Shown: positions 47,378 to 59,320 of the stretch, in pieces
Layout: the number at the start of each line of letters is the position of its first letter
Position numbering within the stretch: the stretch's first letter is position 1
Source: Larix kaempferi
Lineage: Eukaryota > Streptophyta > Pinopsida > Pinales > Pinaceae
Direction of reading: 5' to 3'
Length of the DNA: 64,000 nucleotides
Assembly (NCBI GenBank): GCA_027924585.1
Contig: BSBM01000179.1
Coordinates: 11,508,501-11,572,500 of the forward strand
Translations under genes and position numbers: made by a program
Notes under the pieces: model-generated
The model's database searches: none
Told to the model about the DNA's origin: nothing
What the model saw: only the letters and a program-made list of their open reading frames with translations

Positions 47378-49474
47378 ATGACTAGGGATGAAAAGGGAGC
47401 CTCATATGATGGTGAGGAGCATATAAAAATTATGAAAACAATATTTGAAGATATGACCAAGCAAATTAAGGAAGGATTCGAATTGTTTTCTATCGAACTT
47501 GTGGAAAAAATTATTGATTTTAAGGAAACCAAGGGGCAAAATGCAACAGCTTGCTTGAAGGAGCAAAAGGAAGAGACATCACAAGATAGTGAAGAATATT
47601 CTATTGAAAATATGGAAGATCATTTCGAGACACCTTCTAGCTTAGACATGAACCAAAGAGCATCGACTGATGGATGCTTAAACTATGAAGGAGTACCTAT
47701 TGATGGGTGCTCACACCTCTATGTTGGTGACATAGAGATCACTTTTGAAAGTGTTGCTGCAAGCCCAAGTTCCATTAAGCATGATAATGAAGACCTTGCA
47801 GCAGTTGAAGAAGAACCAAGATCAACTTCCCCATCACCACTTGAGCTTCATGAAGTTGGTCCAAGAAAAAATGAAGAAGATGAGGAGGTTCATTTGCAAG
47901 AGCCTCATTTTCTTGAAGGGTCCTTAAAGATGAATGAAAAGAAGATCCAAGAGTCCCTCAGCATTCTCCATGACACTCAAGCATTGGTGTCAAATTCTTG
48001 TTGGAGAGCTACTTCATTGGAGGAAACATCCTTCCTTGAAGACATGGAGAAGATTCAAAGAGCAATGTGCCACATCAAAGGTAATTTCATGTCTTTGCTT
48101 TTTGATAGAAACCATTTGTTTGAGCTTAATGAATTGTTACATGATGCATACTTGAAGAATAATGAGGATATTCATAAGCTCACAATTCAAAATGAGCAAC
48201 TTCTTGAAAAGTTGCAAGATACTTGTTTTTCCTCCTATGTTTCAGATTGTCAAATGGTAGATTGTTTGGAGGATTCTCATGACATGGTGGATCATGAGAA
48301 ATGTGAAAATTTGAATGTTCTTGATGTGTTTGAAGATGAACTTGAAGAGATCCAAACACTTGATGTGGTGGAAGAGGAATTTGAATTGCCTCTTGATGAA
48401 GGTTATGCAATTTTTAAAGAAGAGCATGATTCCTCTACATTGGAACCAAACTATGACAAAGAGTTCACACTTTTGAAGGAGCTGCATGATACTACCCATA
48501 TGGATCCTTCCCATGATGAAACTTTTGCACTTTTTGATCATTTGGGTGAGTTAGTTCATTCTCCTACTTCCTACAATTCCATGTTTTGCAACATTAGTCT
48601 AAATGAAGTATGGGTGAAAGGGTTCTTTTTGATGGTGCCACATGAGGAGCATGGAACTCCTAGATTTAACTTTTATGATGACATGGTTGGAGCACATTCT
48701 TATTCACATTTGCAGCAGCATACTTTATTACTTTATGATGATGCACATCTACATGGATGCACCTATGATATGCATTTGAGTCACTTGAAGACTCATGGTT
48801 TTTCTTGCTCAACACTTGATTCATTTGATGTTGGAGGAACTTCATCCAACACTTGGGTGAATAGATTTATGATTGGAGAACATTTTTGTTGGAAGCCACA
48901 TACTTTGTTATATCTTTATGATAATCACATTCAGGGATGTATGGGTGAGACTTCTTTGAGTCATTTGAAGTCTCCTTGTTTTTTCTGCTCATTATTTGGT
49001 TCAGATTTTAGTGGAGATTCTTCATTCACTTCTTGGATGAAAGAATACATGGCTGAATATTTTGATGCATATCACATCCTTTTGGAGCAGCTTTATAGGA
49101 CATGGGATCCTCACCTATGTCATTGGAGCAGATTTGATTGGTCACTTGAAGCTTGTATGCACTTGGAAAATGGTGGTCTACTTGCTTGGAGGTATAAGCA
49201 CTTTCATGATTCTTTGATGAAGCACCTCCTTGATATTAATTTTCATTATGTAGTTATGTACTTTGATGATATATATTTGGTACTCATGATGTTTGGAAGG
49301 ATGCATACAAGAAAATGGGATCCAGGAATCCTCTTAACTAATGGTGTGGGTTGGAGAGCACTCTTAATTATTGGGGTGCAATACAAGCAATGGGACCCTG
49401 GAATAATTTTTATCTCATTGGTTTCAAATTTTTTGGGGAAACAAGCAGTATGGGATATGGATTTCCCCACTTAA
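47378..49474 (+). CDS. Intact 698-aa ORF of unknown function in the LTR element
   Basis: Uninterrupted from the ATG at 47378 to 49474, the longest clean frame in the window. Not recognised. The N-terminal ~350 residues are very acidic (runs such as 'EEDEEVHLQE'), with a helical stretch 'NEDIHKLTIQNEQLLEKLQD'. Around residues 345-400 there are about three 20-residue repeats: 'DEGYAIFKEEHDSSTLEPNY', 'DKEFTLLKELHDTTHMDPSH', 'DETFALFDHLGELVHSPTSY'. At ~445-560 a ~60-residue unit occurs twice ('HTLLLYDDAHLHGCT...LSHLKTHGFSCS' and 'HTLLYLYDNHIQGCM...LSHLKSPCFFCS'). The C-terminus has three 'WDPx' motifs and several Trp residues. No zinc knuckle, protease or polymerase motif. Its position suggests a gag-like or element-specific protein; the clean frame suggests selection or youth. 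Confidence 0.75.
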   Translation: MTRDEKGASYDGEEHIKIMKTIFEDMTKQIKEGFELFSIELVEKIIDFKETKGQNATACLKEQKEETSQDSEEYSIENMEDHFETPSSLDMNQRASTDGCLNYEGVPIDGCSHLYVGDIEITFESVAASPSSIKHDNEDLAAVEEEPRSTSPSPLELHEVGPRKNEEDEEVHLQEPHFLEGSLKMNEKKIQESLSILHDTQALVSNSCWRATSLEETSFLEDMEKIQRAMCHIKGNFMSLLFDRNHLFELNELLHDAYLKNNEDIHKLTIQNEQLLEKLQDTCFSSYVSDCQMVDCLEDSHDMVDHEKCENLNVLDVFEDELEEIQTLDVVEEEFELPLDEGYAIFKEEHDSSTLEPNYDKEFTLLKELHDTTHMDPSHDETFALFDHLGELVHSPTSYNSMFCNISLNEVWVKGFFLMVPHEEHGTPRFNFYDDMVGAHSYSHLQQHTLLLYDDAHLHGCTYDMHLSHLKTHGFSCSTLDSFDVGGTSSNTWVNRFMIGEHFCWKPHTLLYLYDNHIQGCMGETSLSHLKSPCFFCSLFGSDFSGDSSFTSWMKEYMAEYFDAYHILLEQLYRTWDPHLCHWSRFDWSLEACMHLENGGLLAWRYKHFHDSLMKHLLDINFHYVVMYFDDIYLVLMMFGRMHTRKWDPGILLTNGVGWRALLIIGVQYKQWDPGIIFISLVSNFLGKQAVWDMDFPT

Positions 49475-49649
49475 TAAAGTGATTTTTATCAGATTAGTGC
49501 AGCAGCAAGCATGGTGGTTCCTCTCTAAAATCTTCATGGAAACTCAAAGACTCAAGGTTGGGCAATTCAATGACAACTTCAAAGAATTATACAGAAAGCA
49601 GGTTCTTCAACACCCATGTTTAAAATTGCTTGAGGACAAGCAATATTGG

Positions 49650-49659
49650 GAAGGGAGGA
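49650..49659 (+). other. Polypurine tract
   Basis: 'gaagggagga' two bases before the 3' LTR. Confidence 0.8.
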
Positions 49660-49661
49660 TT

Positions 49662-51687
49662 TGTCATGTCCAAAATTTGGTATTGGGTCACAATGGCCTA
49701 ATCACATTGGCCCTATTCATTAGAGTTTGTCAAATTGATGCTAAAGGTCAAATAATTGCCAAGGAGGAAAATTACTAGTTTCCTAGGTTTGGGGTGGAAG
49801 CTTTGGGATTTGGAATAATGGGGATAATAAATGATGTTTGAACATTAGAATGGCATAAATATTTAATAAAGGAGCTAAATAAATATATACAAGTGAAAAT
49901 CAAAGTGGCATTTCATCATGAAGACACATGGAGGAAGTGGGACCCACATATGGCTAGATTTCCCCACTACACTTGGCATCATTCTCTCACCAATTCGAAT
50001 TCAAGGTGAATGGTAACATACTTGGGGGAGTCCAAAAGATATTATTCATTGCATGACTCATCCAAGGTCGAAATATAGAGGAAGAGTAACTCCCATGGAA
50101 GAGGAAGAGGCAATTTGGAGCTAGTGAGACACTTGGGCTAGATTCCCTAGCTCTATGACAACAATGATGAAGATGCTATGACACCTATGACACAAATCAG
50201 ACCTGAAGGCTGACATATGACATATATGACATGTCAGGGCTAAAAATAGACTCCAAGAGGGCGCTCAAGGGTGTTAGGGCAGCTAAGATGCTTCCACATG
50301 TGATTTGGTGGAAGTGGGAGACTAGGAATTGTTGTACAAGTGGCGTTCTTTGGAATCTCTTCCCAACTTGAGTTGGCATGAGTCTCTTGGAAGGAATTCG
50401 ACCCATGGAGGCCATTAGAACTTTATAAATGTCAATAACAAAGAATGAAACCAGCTTTTGATCATTTGTAGAATTTGCAATTGCATTTGTGAAGAGGGAG
50501 AGCTAGTGGATGACTAGTTTCTTGCCTTAGCCAATTTCGAGGGTGAAAGATTCCCATCCAAGTTGGCAATTGGAAAGGCCATTCAGACCTTTCATTTGGA
50601 GCTTTAATGGAGTCTTTATTTGCAGGTGTAAGCTACAGGGCAGCTCATGGTTTCTTCTATTGCAACTCGCTCCTTCAACCATTTCCAGTTTTGATGGCAT
50701 ATTCTTGATCCTTAAGGGAGGGCGTTTTTGGTGAGCTATTGTACTCTTTGGGGGAGCTTCTAATTCCCCATTTCTTTTTTAATATGAAGTAAATACTCTG
50801 TTATTCATCTCCAGAAAGTTTCAGGTCGAAATTCCAAGTAGAAATGTATAAATCTCATTTTTAATGGAAGAACAATGCCATTTCCCCACTACCTTGTTGT
50901 GAACCAATGTATTGATGATGATTTCGAATGAATGGATGATTCTCTGATATATTTGTGATCAATATACTTCCATGGATGTCTTCTACAAGTTTCATGTACT
51001 GTACTTGATCATTTGAAGCATTTTTACTCAGTTTAGTTGTATTGGGAAGTGAAATAGTGCCATTTCCCCAAGGGTCGAATTGGGGATTTTTGCAGTTGAA
51101 TGGGAGAGGGTGAGAACAGTTGTAATAAACCATTAATGGTGCATATGAGACCTTAATAACATACTTAACACATTACATACCTCTGTTCATAAATTTGAGT
51201 GGGTTTGGAGGCATTTGGGAAGCCATTTTCAGTACTTACCTCAGGGGGATTTGAACCCCAAATTACTAGTAAAATTGCATACTTGGTCCAGAATCTTAAG
51301 AGAGTTTGAAGAGGTCTTTTGGTGGCCATATTTTATCTCTGAACATCATATTCAATTCCTAATATCATTCATAAACCTTCCTTGAAGATTTGAAGGCATT
51401 TGGAGTCAATTTGAGACCTAGAGACCAATACTAGTCAAAGGGAAATCACTAGTAAAGTTACCTACATTGACCAGAATTGAAAGAGTATTTGAAGAAGTGT
51501 TTTAAAGGTACAAAGGAATCCCTGAAACACATATTTATGTTCTAATATCATTCATATACCTTCTCAGAAGATTTGGGATCATTTGGGGCAAATTTGGGAC
51601 CTAGAGATCGAAACTAGTCCAAGGTCGAACCAAGGAAAAAAGTGGAAAATTGCAATTTTAATAAAATTCCTAACAAGGGACATTACA
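49662..51687 (+). repeat. 3' LTR (2,026 bp)
   Basis: Identical to the 5' LTR by eye over the first ~905 bp and nearly so over the last ~690 bp. About 18 substitutions and one ~50-bp length difference are packed into the ~400 bp between (about 50568-51020). Confidence 0.95.
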
Positions 51688-51692
51688 TGTAT

Positions 51693-52050
51693 TGGGTGTT
51701 TCCACTTCAGAAAATGGTACACTAGAAGGATCCTCAGTCTCCTCATCAAACCAACTCAAATCATTAGCAAGAAATTCATGCTCCAAGACCCAATCAGAGA
51801 CTATATCAACCTTATCCAATAAAATTGGATCCAAATCCTTTGCCCACAATTGTTTTGTGAGCATTAGAAGGTTGTAGTATATGAAGACCAACTTCTCCAA
51901 CCTCTCATGCTCTGACCTGTTGCGCTTTTTGGTGTGGATGTGCTCAAATACTAACCAATTGCACTCACAACCTTAAGCACTACAAGGATGACTCAGAATT
52001 CTGATTGGAAATTCTTCTACTTGTGGTGTCTCAAAGCCACAATCTGTCCA
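51693..52050 (-). pseudogene. hAT transposase C-terminal dimerisation region
   Basis: The minus strand reads 'GFETPQVEEFPIRILSHPCS', an in-frame stop, 'GCECNWLVFEHIHTKKRNRS' and 'EHERLEKLVFIYYNLL', the conserved ending of plant hAT transposases, then the acidic tail 'WVLEHEFLANDLSWFDEETE'. This domain mediates transposase dimerisation. It is interrupted at TGTAT by the LTR element; the last codons are at 45220-45248. The central part towards 55990 is missing or replaced. Confidence 0.88.
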
Positions 52051-52202
52051 CTAATGGGTTGTTATAAAAAAACAAACAAACAAACATTACAAGTTTTGCA
52101 CTAAGATGCACTAAAGCGGATACAGAAACGGATACGGATACGGGGGAGGAAATGGATAGGGCAAATTTAAAAAAAAAACAGATTACGATACGGCAGGGAA
52201 AC

Positions 52203-52203
<1 letters not shown>

Positions 52204-52245
<42 letters not shown>
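52204..52245. repeat. (TA)n microsatellite
   Basis: About 19-20 uninterrupted TA units, followed by 'catcatcat'-rich sequence to 52300. Confidence 0.95.
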
Positions 52246-52369
52246 TCATCATCATAAATATTATCATTGTCATCATAATATTATCATTGTACATCATCAT
52301 CACCACCTGACACTACTATCAAATATCATTAATCATGCATGTAACATGATTCTATGAAAACTTTTAACT

Positions 52370-52640
52370 AATATCATTTGAATCCTCATGCTCAGAGTTA
52401 GATTCATCATCTATGTCCTCAACAAAAGCAAATCCAAAATAGGGATCCCAAGCCTGGCTTGATTCCCCTAGGCTTGAAGGCATCTGTCCAACACCAATGT
52501 TCACATCCTCTGGCTATGGAAGTGGGTCCAAGTCCATCCAAGATAGAGAAGTTCAACAATCAGCACCACCGACATCAAGGTACACAGAGGGGTTGATGTG
52601 CTTGATTGAATGCCAATCCCATACCCTCACATAAAATAGA
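52370..52640 (-). pseudogene. Possible second hAT tail fragment
   Basis: The minus strand reads 'LSWMDLDPLP', 'GQMPSSLGESSQAWDPYFGF' and 'VEDIDDESNSEHEDSND', like the acidic, low-complexity tails that follow the dimerisation domain in some plant hAT proteins. It stands upstream of the domain at 51693, so it would belong to another copy. Weak call. Confidence 0.25.
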
Positions 52641-55600
52641 ATCCAATGGCAACGTTGCAATCCTGAAATCCTGAAAACTATTAATTCTGTTGAATTTTGA
52701 ATGGGATTAAAAATTCTAGTTTTTGCATATGAAGTCTGATGAGGTTGGAACCACTCTCAAACATCCTGAAACAATTAATGGTAATGTTAAAAATTTAAGT
52801 AAAATGATAGAAAATGAAATATAAGGAGAATGTCACTTTTACTTTAAGAATTTATACCATTTCCCTAAAACGTATCCAAAACCCTTGAAACGTATCCGTA
52901 ACAACCTGATACATATCAATGACATTTCAAGGCTCTATCCCCTCCATTTCAGGATCTGAAATAAGGAACGACGTTTCACCAAGGTTGCTTCCGCGTTTCC
53001 GGTAACTTAGCTCTTGAGTGCTCTCTCTAACTCACATGGCTGCTTACAAATTCTAACATCAGAAACTCACTAAAATGGACTGCTACAGTGTTCTACATTA
53101 ATTGTTTCCAAAGAACTCTGCTATTTGTTAACTTTAACCATCAAATCAGGCTGTAACAACCCCAATAAGGATCCAATCTCCAGAACATGTCTATTTTCCT
53201 AATCACTCCACCCTTAATCTGCTAAAAACAGTCATTACAATGCTCTACTTGAAGTCTAACTGTTGTTTGGAATGTTGTTCTGCTGTAGAATATAGTTGTT
53301 CACTAATTCTGAGCATGGAGATCTGCTGGGAACACCATTATCTGCTAGAAACTAGGGGTAAACTCCTACACTAGATTGCTCATATTCCTCATAAGCTTGT
53401 GTTAAACAAAGTTCTAAAAAGCATGCACAAACTGGTACTTAGAGTTAGAATATAGATCAATGAATGCCACCCTTCTTGTGTTATTACTACTGCCTAATCC
53501 TCCATCAAAGTGCTAGTGTTCAAGAATAGCCCTATTTTTGTCAAATAAATGTACTGTTTCCTCCATAAACTTGCTTTATAAGTTTATCCTAATCACAAGA
53601 GTGAAAACTGCTGGAACTTGGTCTTTAGGGTGTACTGCTTATCTCATAATAACCACAGGAAATAAACCATACAGTGAACTGATCCCAAGGTACATACTGC
53701 TTGTCTCATGATAACCATAGGAAATAAACCATACACAACCTTAATCAATACAAACTCCATACTCCTTTTGATTTTTTTTTAATTAATAGGCAACACCATG
53801 CACAACATATTTTTCTAAGAATATAACCATGTGATGCATGGTATCGAGGTTTTATGGCATATTTCACAAGGCGGCCTAGGGGAATAAAAATAGCATAACA
53901 TATATGGGATAAACATGGAAAAGGTTATGCTTCGATATAAGGTGTACCTACTAGGCTTAAGAAATAACAATCTTCGGCTTAAACACATGCATGTTACCTC
54001 TCTTTAAACCAACATTCCATTCTTTCTAGGAAATATGTCCAAAGTCAACACAACTTCACCACTGCACACTTGGACTTCACACTGTCCACCCTACCTGCTA
54101 AATATAAACATGTTAAAAAAGGCATTCCAACTACTAAAAAAATAAGAAACTTGGACCATTAGGAGGACTGCTATGAGATACTTTCTAAATATAGCACATC
54201 CAAAAATAAACTGCTAAAAATAGCAACCACTCACATGTCACTGAAAATGGTCTTGTTAGACTCGTCCTTTTGCAAGGAACTGAAGTATGTGCTCTGAATC
54301 AACATGCAAACCAATGAACACAACTACTCAAAATAGTACTGCCACGAGTGATGAAACTGCTTGAGCTCACCAGGATCAATAATATGTGGCTATCTCTAAC
54401 ATGCGGTCCCTAGAACATTGACTCCTATAAAATAGGAGAACTGCTAAAAATAGCAAGTTCTCAGAATATAACAAAATTGACTGTGTAGCAAACTCTGGTC
54501 ACTATGAAACCTTGGATTACCTATAGATGGACTAGTGGAATCTGGCTGGAACTTAACCCTCTAGTTGTGCAGGCAATCTAGGGGTTAGCAAATCGGACAA
54601 CTTGAAGTTCAATCCTAGTCCACCGATAATCATTTTTAACATCAATTCCCATGACCCGATCCTTATTCCCTGCTTACTTTCAGGGCGAGAATTCACATTC
54701 ATGCAGACCCACAGAACATGTTAATTCCTCATGGGATGCAAACCATGATAATTCTTTAAAAGGATTTCTGGCCCCATAGTTTTACTTTTTCCCTTAGAAG
54801 CTAACTTGCTAGGTTTTTGGCTTCTGAGACAACATGATCATGAAGATATTAAAGATGTTGGCATGAAATGATCTTGTGTAGTTTTGCAAGGAATTCATTA
54901 GGATTTGGTGGCACAACAACCTTCACACCAATGTAACCAAATAGGATGAAAGGCAATAGCAGCTTGAAAATGGAAGCATATTTAAAAGACGAGCATTCAC
55001 CCCGTGGAGTTGAAAGGATTATGGGTTGCCTCTGTCGTAGAGAACCTTCTCACAACAACTAGTTGGTTTGAATTGGAAGTTGAGGTGACAAGCTTAAAAG
55101 AACATGCGGTCACCCTCATGAAGGCTGAAAATGATGCACTTAGTGTAAACTGCAACCTAGAATGCACAAGCCTAATTGTTGACTATTTTGGATGAGCACA
55201 ATGAAGCCCTACAGTTAGAGACAGCATTGTGCACTGCTCTTTAAGCCCACAAATATCAACCCTTATGCATGCACAACATTGTTATATAGGAGCCATTGAT
55301 TCTTTTGTGCAGCAATTCTACCCCCTATGGGAAGTGAGGGATGAACTCAAGAGATTGGTTCTGAAGTTTGAAAAGAAGAAATAAATAACATAGGTCCCTA
55401 AATATGGGTGGAGTGACCACTCGAAACGTCAGGTTCTTTAAACTCTAACACAGTTATTTCCAGAAATCTCATCTACTATAGGTCAAGATGTCCAAGCTCA
55501 GGGAACATCTATGCCAAACACCTAATGACATCCAACTTGATGACGAGCATACTGATTCAAAGAACAAGAAAGATGTTTTGCACTGATGGTTGAATGGGTA

Positions 55601-55991
55601 AGAAACTTAGGTCTCTCTCCAATAAGTAAATCATAAAACTCAAGAGGAATTGGGATCCATTGACACATCCCTGTCCTCTTGATAGCATAAATTGGACAAC
55701 CACCTTGCAAACAGTGCGCACATCTTGGGCAGCAGCAGTCAAACAAGAACCCATTGTGGTGTTTTGGAGGTTGACTACATTCTCCATACCAAAACAAACT
55801 TGATATTGCACTAGCAACATGGAAGCCAGAATACAAAATGTGAGTTATTTCTAAGAAGAAATAATCAAGAATCAGCTCAAGTCAGGCACCCTACGTGATA
55901 AAAATGCAAATTGTTGATTGGGACCATGAAGCATTTGTATCACAAAGTACTAAGAAATGAAACAATGTCTGATGAGATTCATGGTATAATC
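52641..55991. other. CACTA interior, no gene recognised
   Basis: AT-rich with many stops. A 62-bp tandem duplication lies at 53633-53750 ('tactgcttatctcat...aaataaaccatac' twice). 'ctgctaaaaatagca' recurs at 54210 and 54440. ORFs at 55004-55195 (plus) and 55522-55836 (minus) have no motif I recognise. Confidence 0.4.
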
Positions 55992-56660
55992 TCAATCGAT
56001 GAAAATACTATTATTACTCGAGCCAACAAAGCATCCTTCTTGAATACTTTTGCAATGGTAAAATATGCTCGAATTGAGATATGCTCTTGTTGCATGCAAT
56101 GGTGAATGTAGCATCATGTTCCACCTAGAATCAATAATATCCCATACAAGGAGATATTTAGATAAATCCCCCTTATAAAAATCCTTGATGGCTTCTTTGG
56201 CCCTATCCATTCCATCATAAATGTATCCCATAGGTGGTTCATCACCATCCATGATCCTCAACATTTTGACAAGTGGTTTTGTCATGTTGATAACCTCAGT
56301 GACTTTCTCCTATAAATCATCTTTAAAGAGAGACACTTTCATGGCCATTGCATCTATTTTTTTGTTGTATTTCCATGATAATGATTGCAACCTACAAAAC
56401 ATTTATCTCAATGCTTCGTACTCATTAAGAAGGCTTTGGAGAGAGAGAATTTGTGGCAAAGCATATGATAGCAGGGTGACTAAGCTTGCTCTCTATGAAC
56501 TCTCGCATAAGGTTCAACACCCAAGAATGGTAATAAATGTACTTGGTTATTTGTTTTCACTCATGAACAATATCTTACACCCACTCTAACTTCCCTATGT
56601 CCTCCAAAATCAAGTCTATGCAATGGGAAACGTTGCCACACAAACTAGGAGCCCTTGGAT
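55992..56660 (-). pseudogene. hAT transposase catalytic-region fragment
   Basis: The minus strand from 56650 reads 'HCIDLILEDIGKLEWV', stop, 'DIVHE', stop, 'KQITKYIYYHSWVLNLMREF', 'HPAIICFATNSLSLQSL', then after frame breaks 'MTKPLVKMLRIMDGDEPPMG', 'YIYDGMDRAKEAIKDFYKGD' and 'WDIIDSRWNMMLHSPLHATR'. This is the central region of plant hAT transposases (the RNase H-like fold carrying DUF659-type sequence). Nothing N-terminal to it (BED zinc finger) is seen above 56660. It lies 3.9 kb from the dimerisation domain, same strand and correct order, so both may derive from one element with insertions between. Confidence 0.88.
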
Positions 56661-59085
56661 TGCAAGGAATAATCGGTTGCTAACTAGTGGAAACCTTGGG
56701 AAACTACCCCTAAGTGTTACACTAGCAGGGTCCTCTCTCTTTAGGTTTCCTAGATCCACCTAAGTAGACCCAGACTAACCACGGAGGTGTCCCCAAACAA
56801 GTTTCTTCGGATACTTGCCAAAAATTATCTAGCTTTTTCACGGTAATTCACTTGATCAATTTCTAAGATTGACAGATTGCCAAAGATAATTAAAAGGAGT
56901 TAAATGTGGGACTCTAAGGATGAGCCAAGGGGTTCTAAATATGAATGACATAAGTACCCCTTGGGTAAATATTTGCTAGAGTAACTCTAGAAGAAGATAT
57001 CTGACAAATGTGCAAGCTACTCTGAAATGTATATTGTGACAAGGCTTAGTTACCTAACTGATCGATTCTGCATAGTGAGGGGGTCAAAGCAGCAATTGCC
57101 AACAAGGTGTTCATGGGAACCATTTAATGGAGCCGCAAATGCAAATGAAAATGCAAACCCATAAAATCCCTACCTGCACAATGCAACTGGTTCGGTGAAC
57201 AAGGGCCTAAATCATTTATGATGCCCACATTGTCATTGCCATGACTCCACTCCTACAATCCCTTCCCAATCGAAAGAAAATAATTGCCCTTTCTTTTGCA
57301 AACCGCAAATTACATTCTCTAAAGCACTTGAACATAATTTATCCTTCCCCTATCACTTCAATGCTTAACCATTAGGTATACCTCCCAAAGGAGTTGTATG
57401 AGCTTTAATTACTTGTTGTTATTAACTCAACTATCACTAATCTTTAACTAGCTAGGATAACACCACCTTTCTCCTAAGGTGTAGCTCCCTTTCTACTTGC
57501 AAAATTTTCACAATCTCTGGTTTGTATTCTTCCATGACCATCCTATAGGAACTCTTGGGTTTATTACCTCTTTAATTCTAAAGTCACCACCATAACATCC
57601 AAAATTCCTGATAATACTCTGCATCATCATCCCAATATTTTAACTTAATTTGATTACTTGACAACATTTGCTTCCCAATAGGCATTGTTCTTGTTTAGGG
57701 ATTACAGTGATTCTTATCATGTTTGCCATCTGGGGACACTAATTGAAGAGTCTAGATTGGATTGAACAATCAACAATCTAATTGCAAATATGTAGGCTTT
57801 GCTAATAGGGAATACTGGAGTGACTATAATCCATGCTACATCAGTCTATTCCGATATGATTTAATTTAAGGATTTAAATTTGATAGACTGACATTGTAAT
57901 ATGAGTATGTCAGAATTGTATGAAGTCACTCAAGTAACGTTGCCTATGGTTACAAAATCATTGTTATGCAAAGAATCACTAGGACATAAAAGGTTGTGTT
58001 GACTTAAGTGATCTACTGCTAGATCAGTACAAGAATATGCCAGGAAAAAGGGTGCATACAAAGGTTCGGGGCACTGAATAGCTCAAAATAAAGGATTCTA
58101 TGGCATATAAAATCCATGTCCAAATATATCAAAAAAACATTGACAAGTTAAAATCAGTATTAAGGCTCTGCACTCAGTATTAAGGCTCTGCACTAAATCA
58201 GTATTGATCCCTAACTATTTAGGTGACTTATTTTCAATAAGCCTTAGAGTTGTAATTCAACTCTTTTGATATGCTTATATTTTTCAATTTGTAACCATCT
58301 TATACTAGTATGGGATAGTAGAGCAAAGTAGTTTCTAATACAAAACTGAAAACTGAATTTTGTAATGTAACCATCCTGTATGAGTGTAAATATGCTCCAA
58401 AGCTATCTGGAGTTTTGTTTTTTTCTAATATGGGTTTTTACATCCAATATTTCAAACCATTTTCATAGGCCCAGATTTTTCTCAATGGAACTAAGAATTA
58501 TCTATGCACTCTCAACCCACAAAGAAGCTCCTCAAACTTCTCTGGGATCTTGATGGAAATTCTGGTTGGGCAGGAATGAATAGGTTTTCAATGATAGAAA
58601 TAGAATTGTAAGGGTTGTCTAGATTTCTTCCATAATTTCTTTTGAAATAATGATTATCTTAATTTTTCACGGGAATGTTGATGTTTCTCCCTTAATTAAG
58701 GGAAATAAAGTTTGGAGGGGATCTTTTCCCACAAGAAAAATCTTTCTGGATCACAATAGATTATGAACACTCTACACTTTAAATTTGAACCTCCTCTTCA
58801 AAGTTATATTCTAAATGGTTCAGAATGCAAGGAATTCAGTTTTCTTCGACTGGGTAGCTAAGGATAACCCAGGCTTGTTAAATAGGAATCATAACTGATC
58901 CAGGTGGAAATCCAACAACTAATCTCTCTTAGAAAATTGGATCTTTGTCTTCTATTTATGCAAAGGCAATGGTAGTTTACAAAGAACTTTAAATATTGAA
59001 AGACATAACTTAAGAAGAAATTGTGTGCATCGAGACAATAATTTACAGTAAGAAAGGGCAAGATGAAATAATAAATAATACCTAC
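56661..59085. other. CACTA interior, no gene recognised
   Basis: AT-rich. It contains a 21-bp tandem duplication 'cagtattaaggctctgcact' near 58155-58200. No hAT terminal repeats were found here. Confidence 0.4.
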
Positions 59086-59164
59086 CTGGAATTAGAAGCC
59101 CAAATTGGTCTCATCTCCATGAAGAACAATGTAGACAATGGGGGATGGTGGAGGAAGATTCAAC
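59086..59164 (-). other. Possible exon fragment of a captured gene 5' end
   Basis: The minus strand has 'ttctctacag|GTTGAATC' at 59164 and 'AATTCCAG|GTAGGTATT' at 59086. A second donor-like 'CACTGCAAG|GTATTTTC' sits at 59320. Together they resemble a leader exon, a short intron and a second exon with an ATG ('MEMRPIWASNS'). Splice-like sites this short occur by chance, so this is weak. Confidence 0.2.
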
Positions 59165-59320
59165 CTGTAGAGAACAGTGATACAGAGAACGAGGTTAGAA
59201 ACCGTGAGAAACTCAAAGAGACTATAATATCAACCCCTCGAGAGCCAAAAGTAGAGCAGACAAATCAGGCATATAATATCGAAATAAAGCATAACTCAGG
59301 AATATAATAAAGAAAATACC

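Larger units (their letters stand above)
45249..51687 (+). mobile_element. Non-autonomous LTR retrotransposon with long LTRs
   Basis: A 6,439-bp element with the TGTAT target duplication at 45244-45248 and 51688-51692. LTRs of 1,976 and 2,026 bp (TG...CA), initiator-Met PBS at 47226, a single 698-codon ORF of unknown function and a polypurine tract at 49650-49659. No gag zinc knuckle, protease, integrase or RT is recognisable in the 2.4 kb interior, so it must use proteins in trans. Superfamily cannot be assigned. It is inserted near the 3' end of a hAT transposase relic on the other strand, within the giant CACTA element. Confidence 0.93.

Noticed and set aside
49230-49300. 'MYFDDIYL' in the 698-aa ORF resembling the polymerase YxDD box
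   Set aside because: No other reverse transcriptase motif occurs at the expected spacing, and the surrounding residues do not fit.
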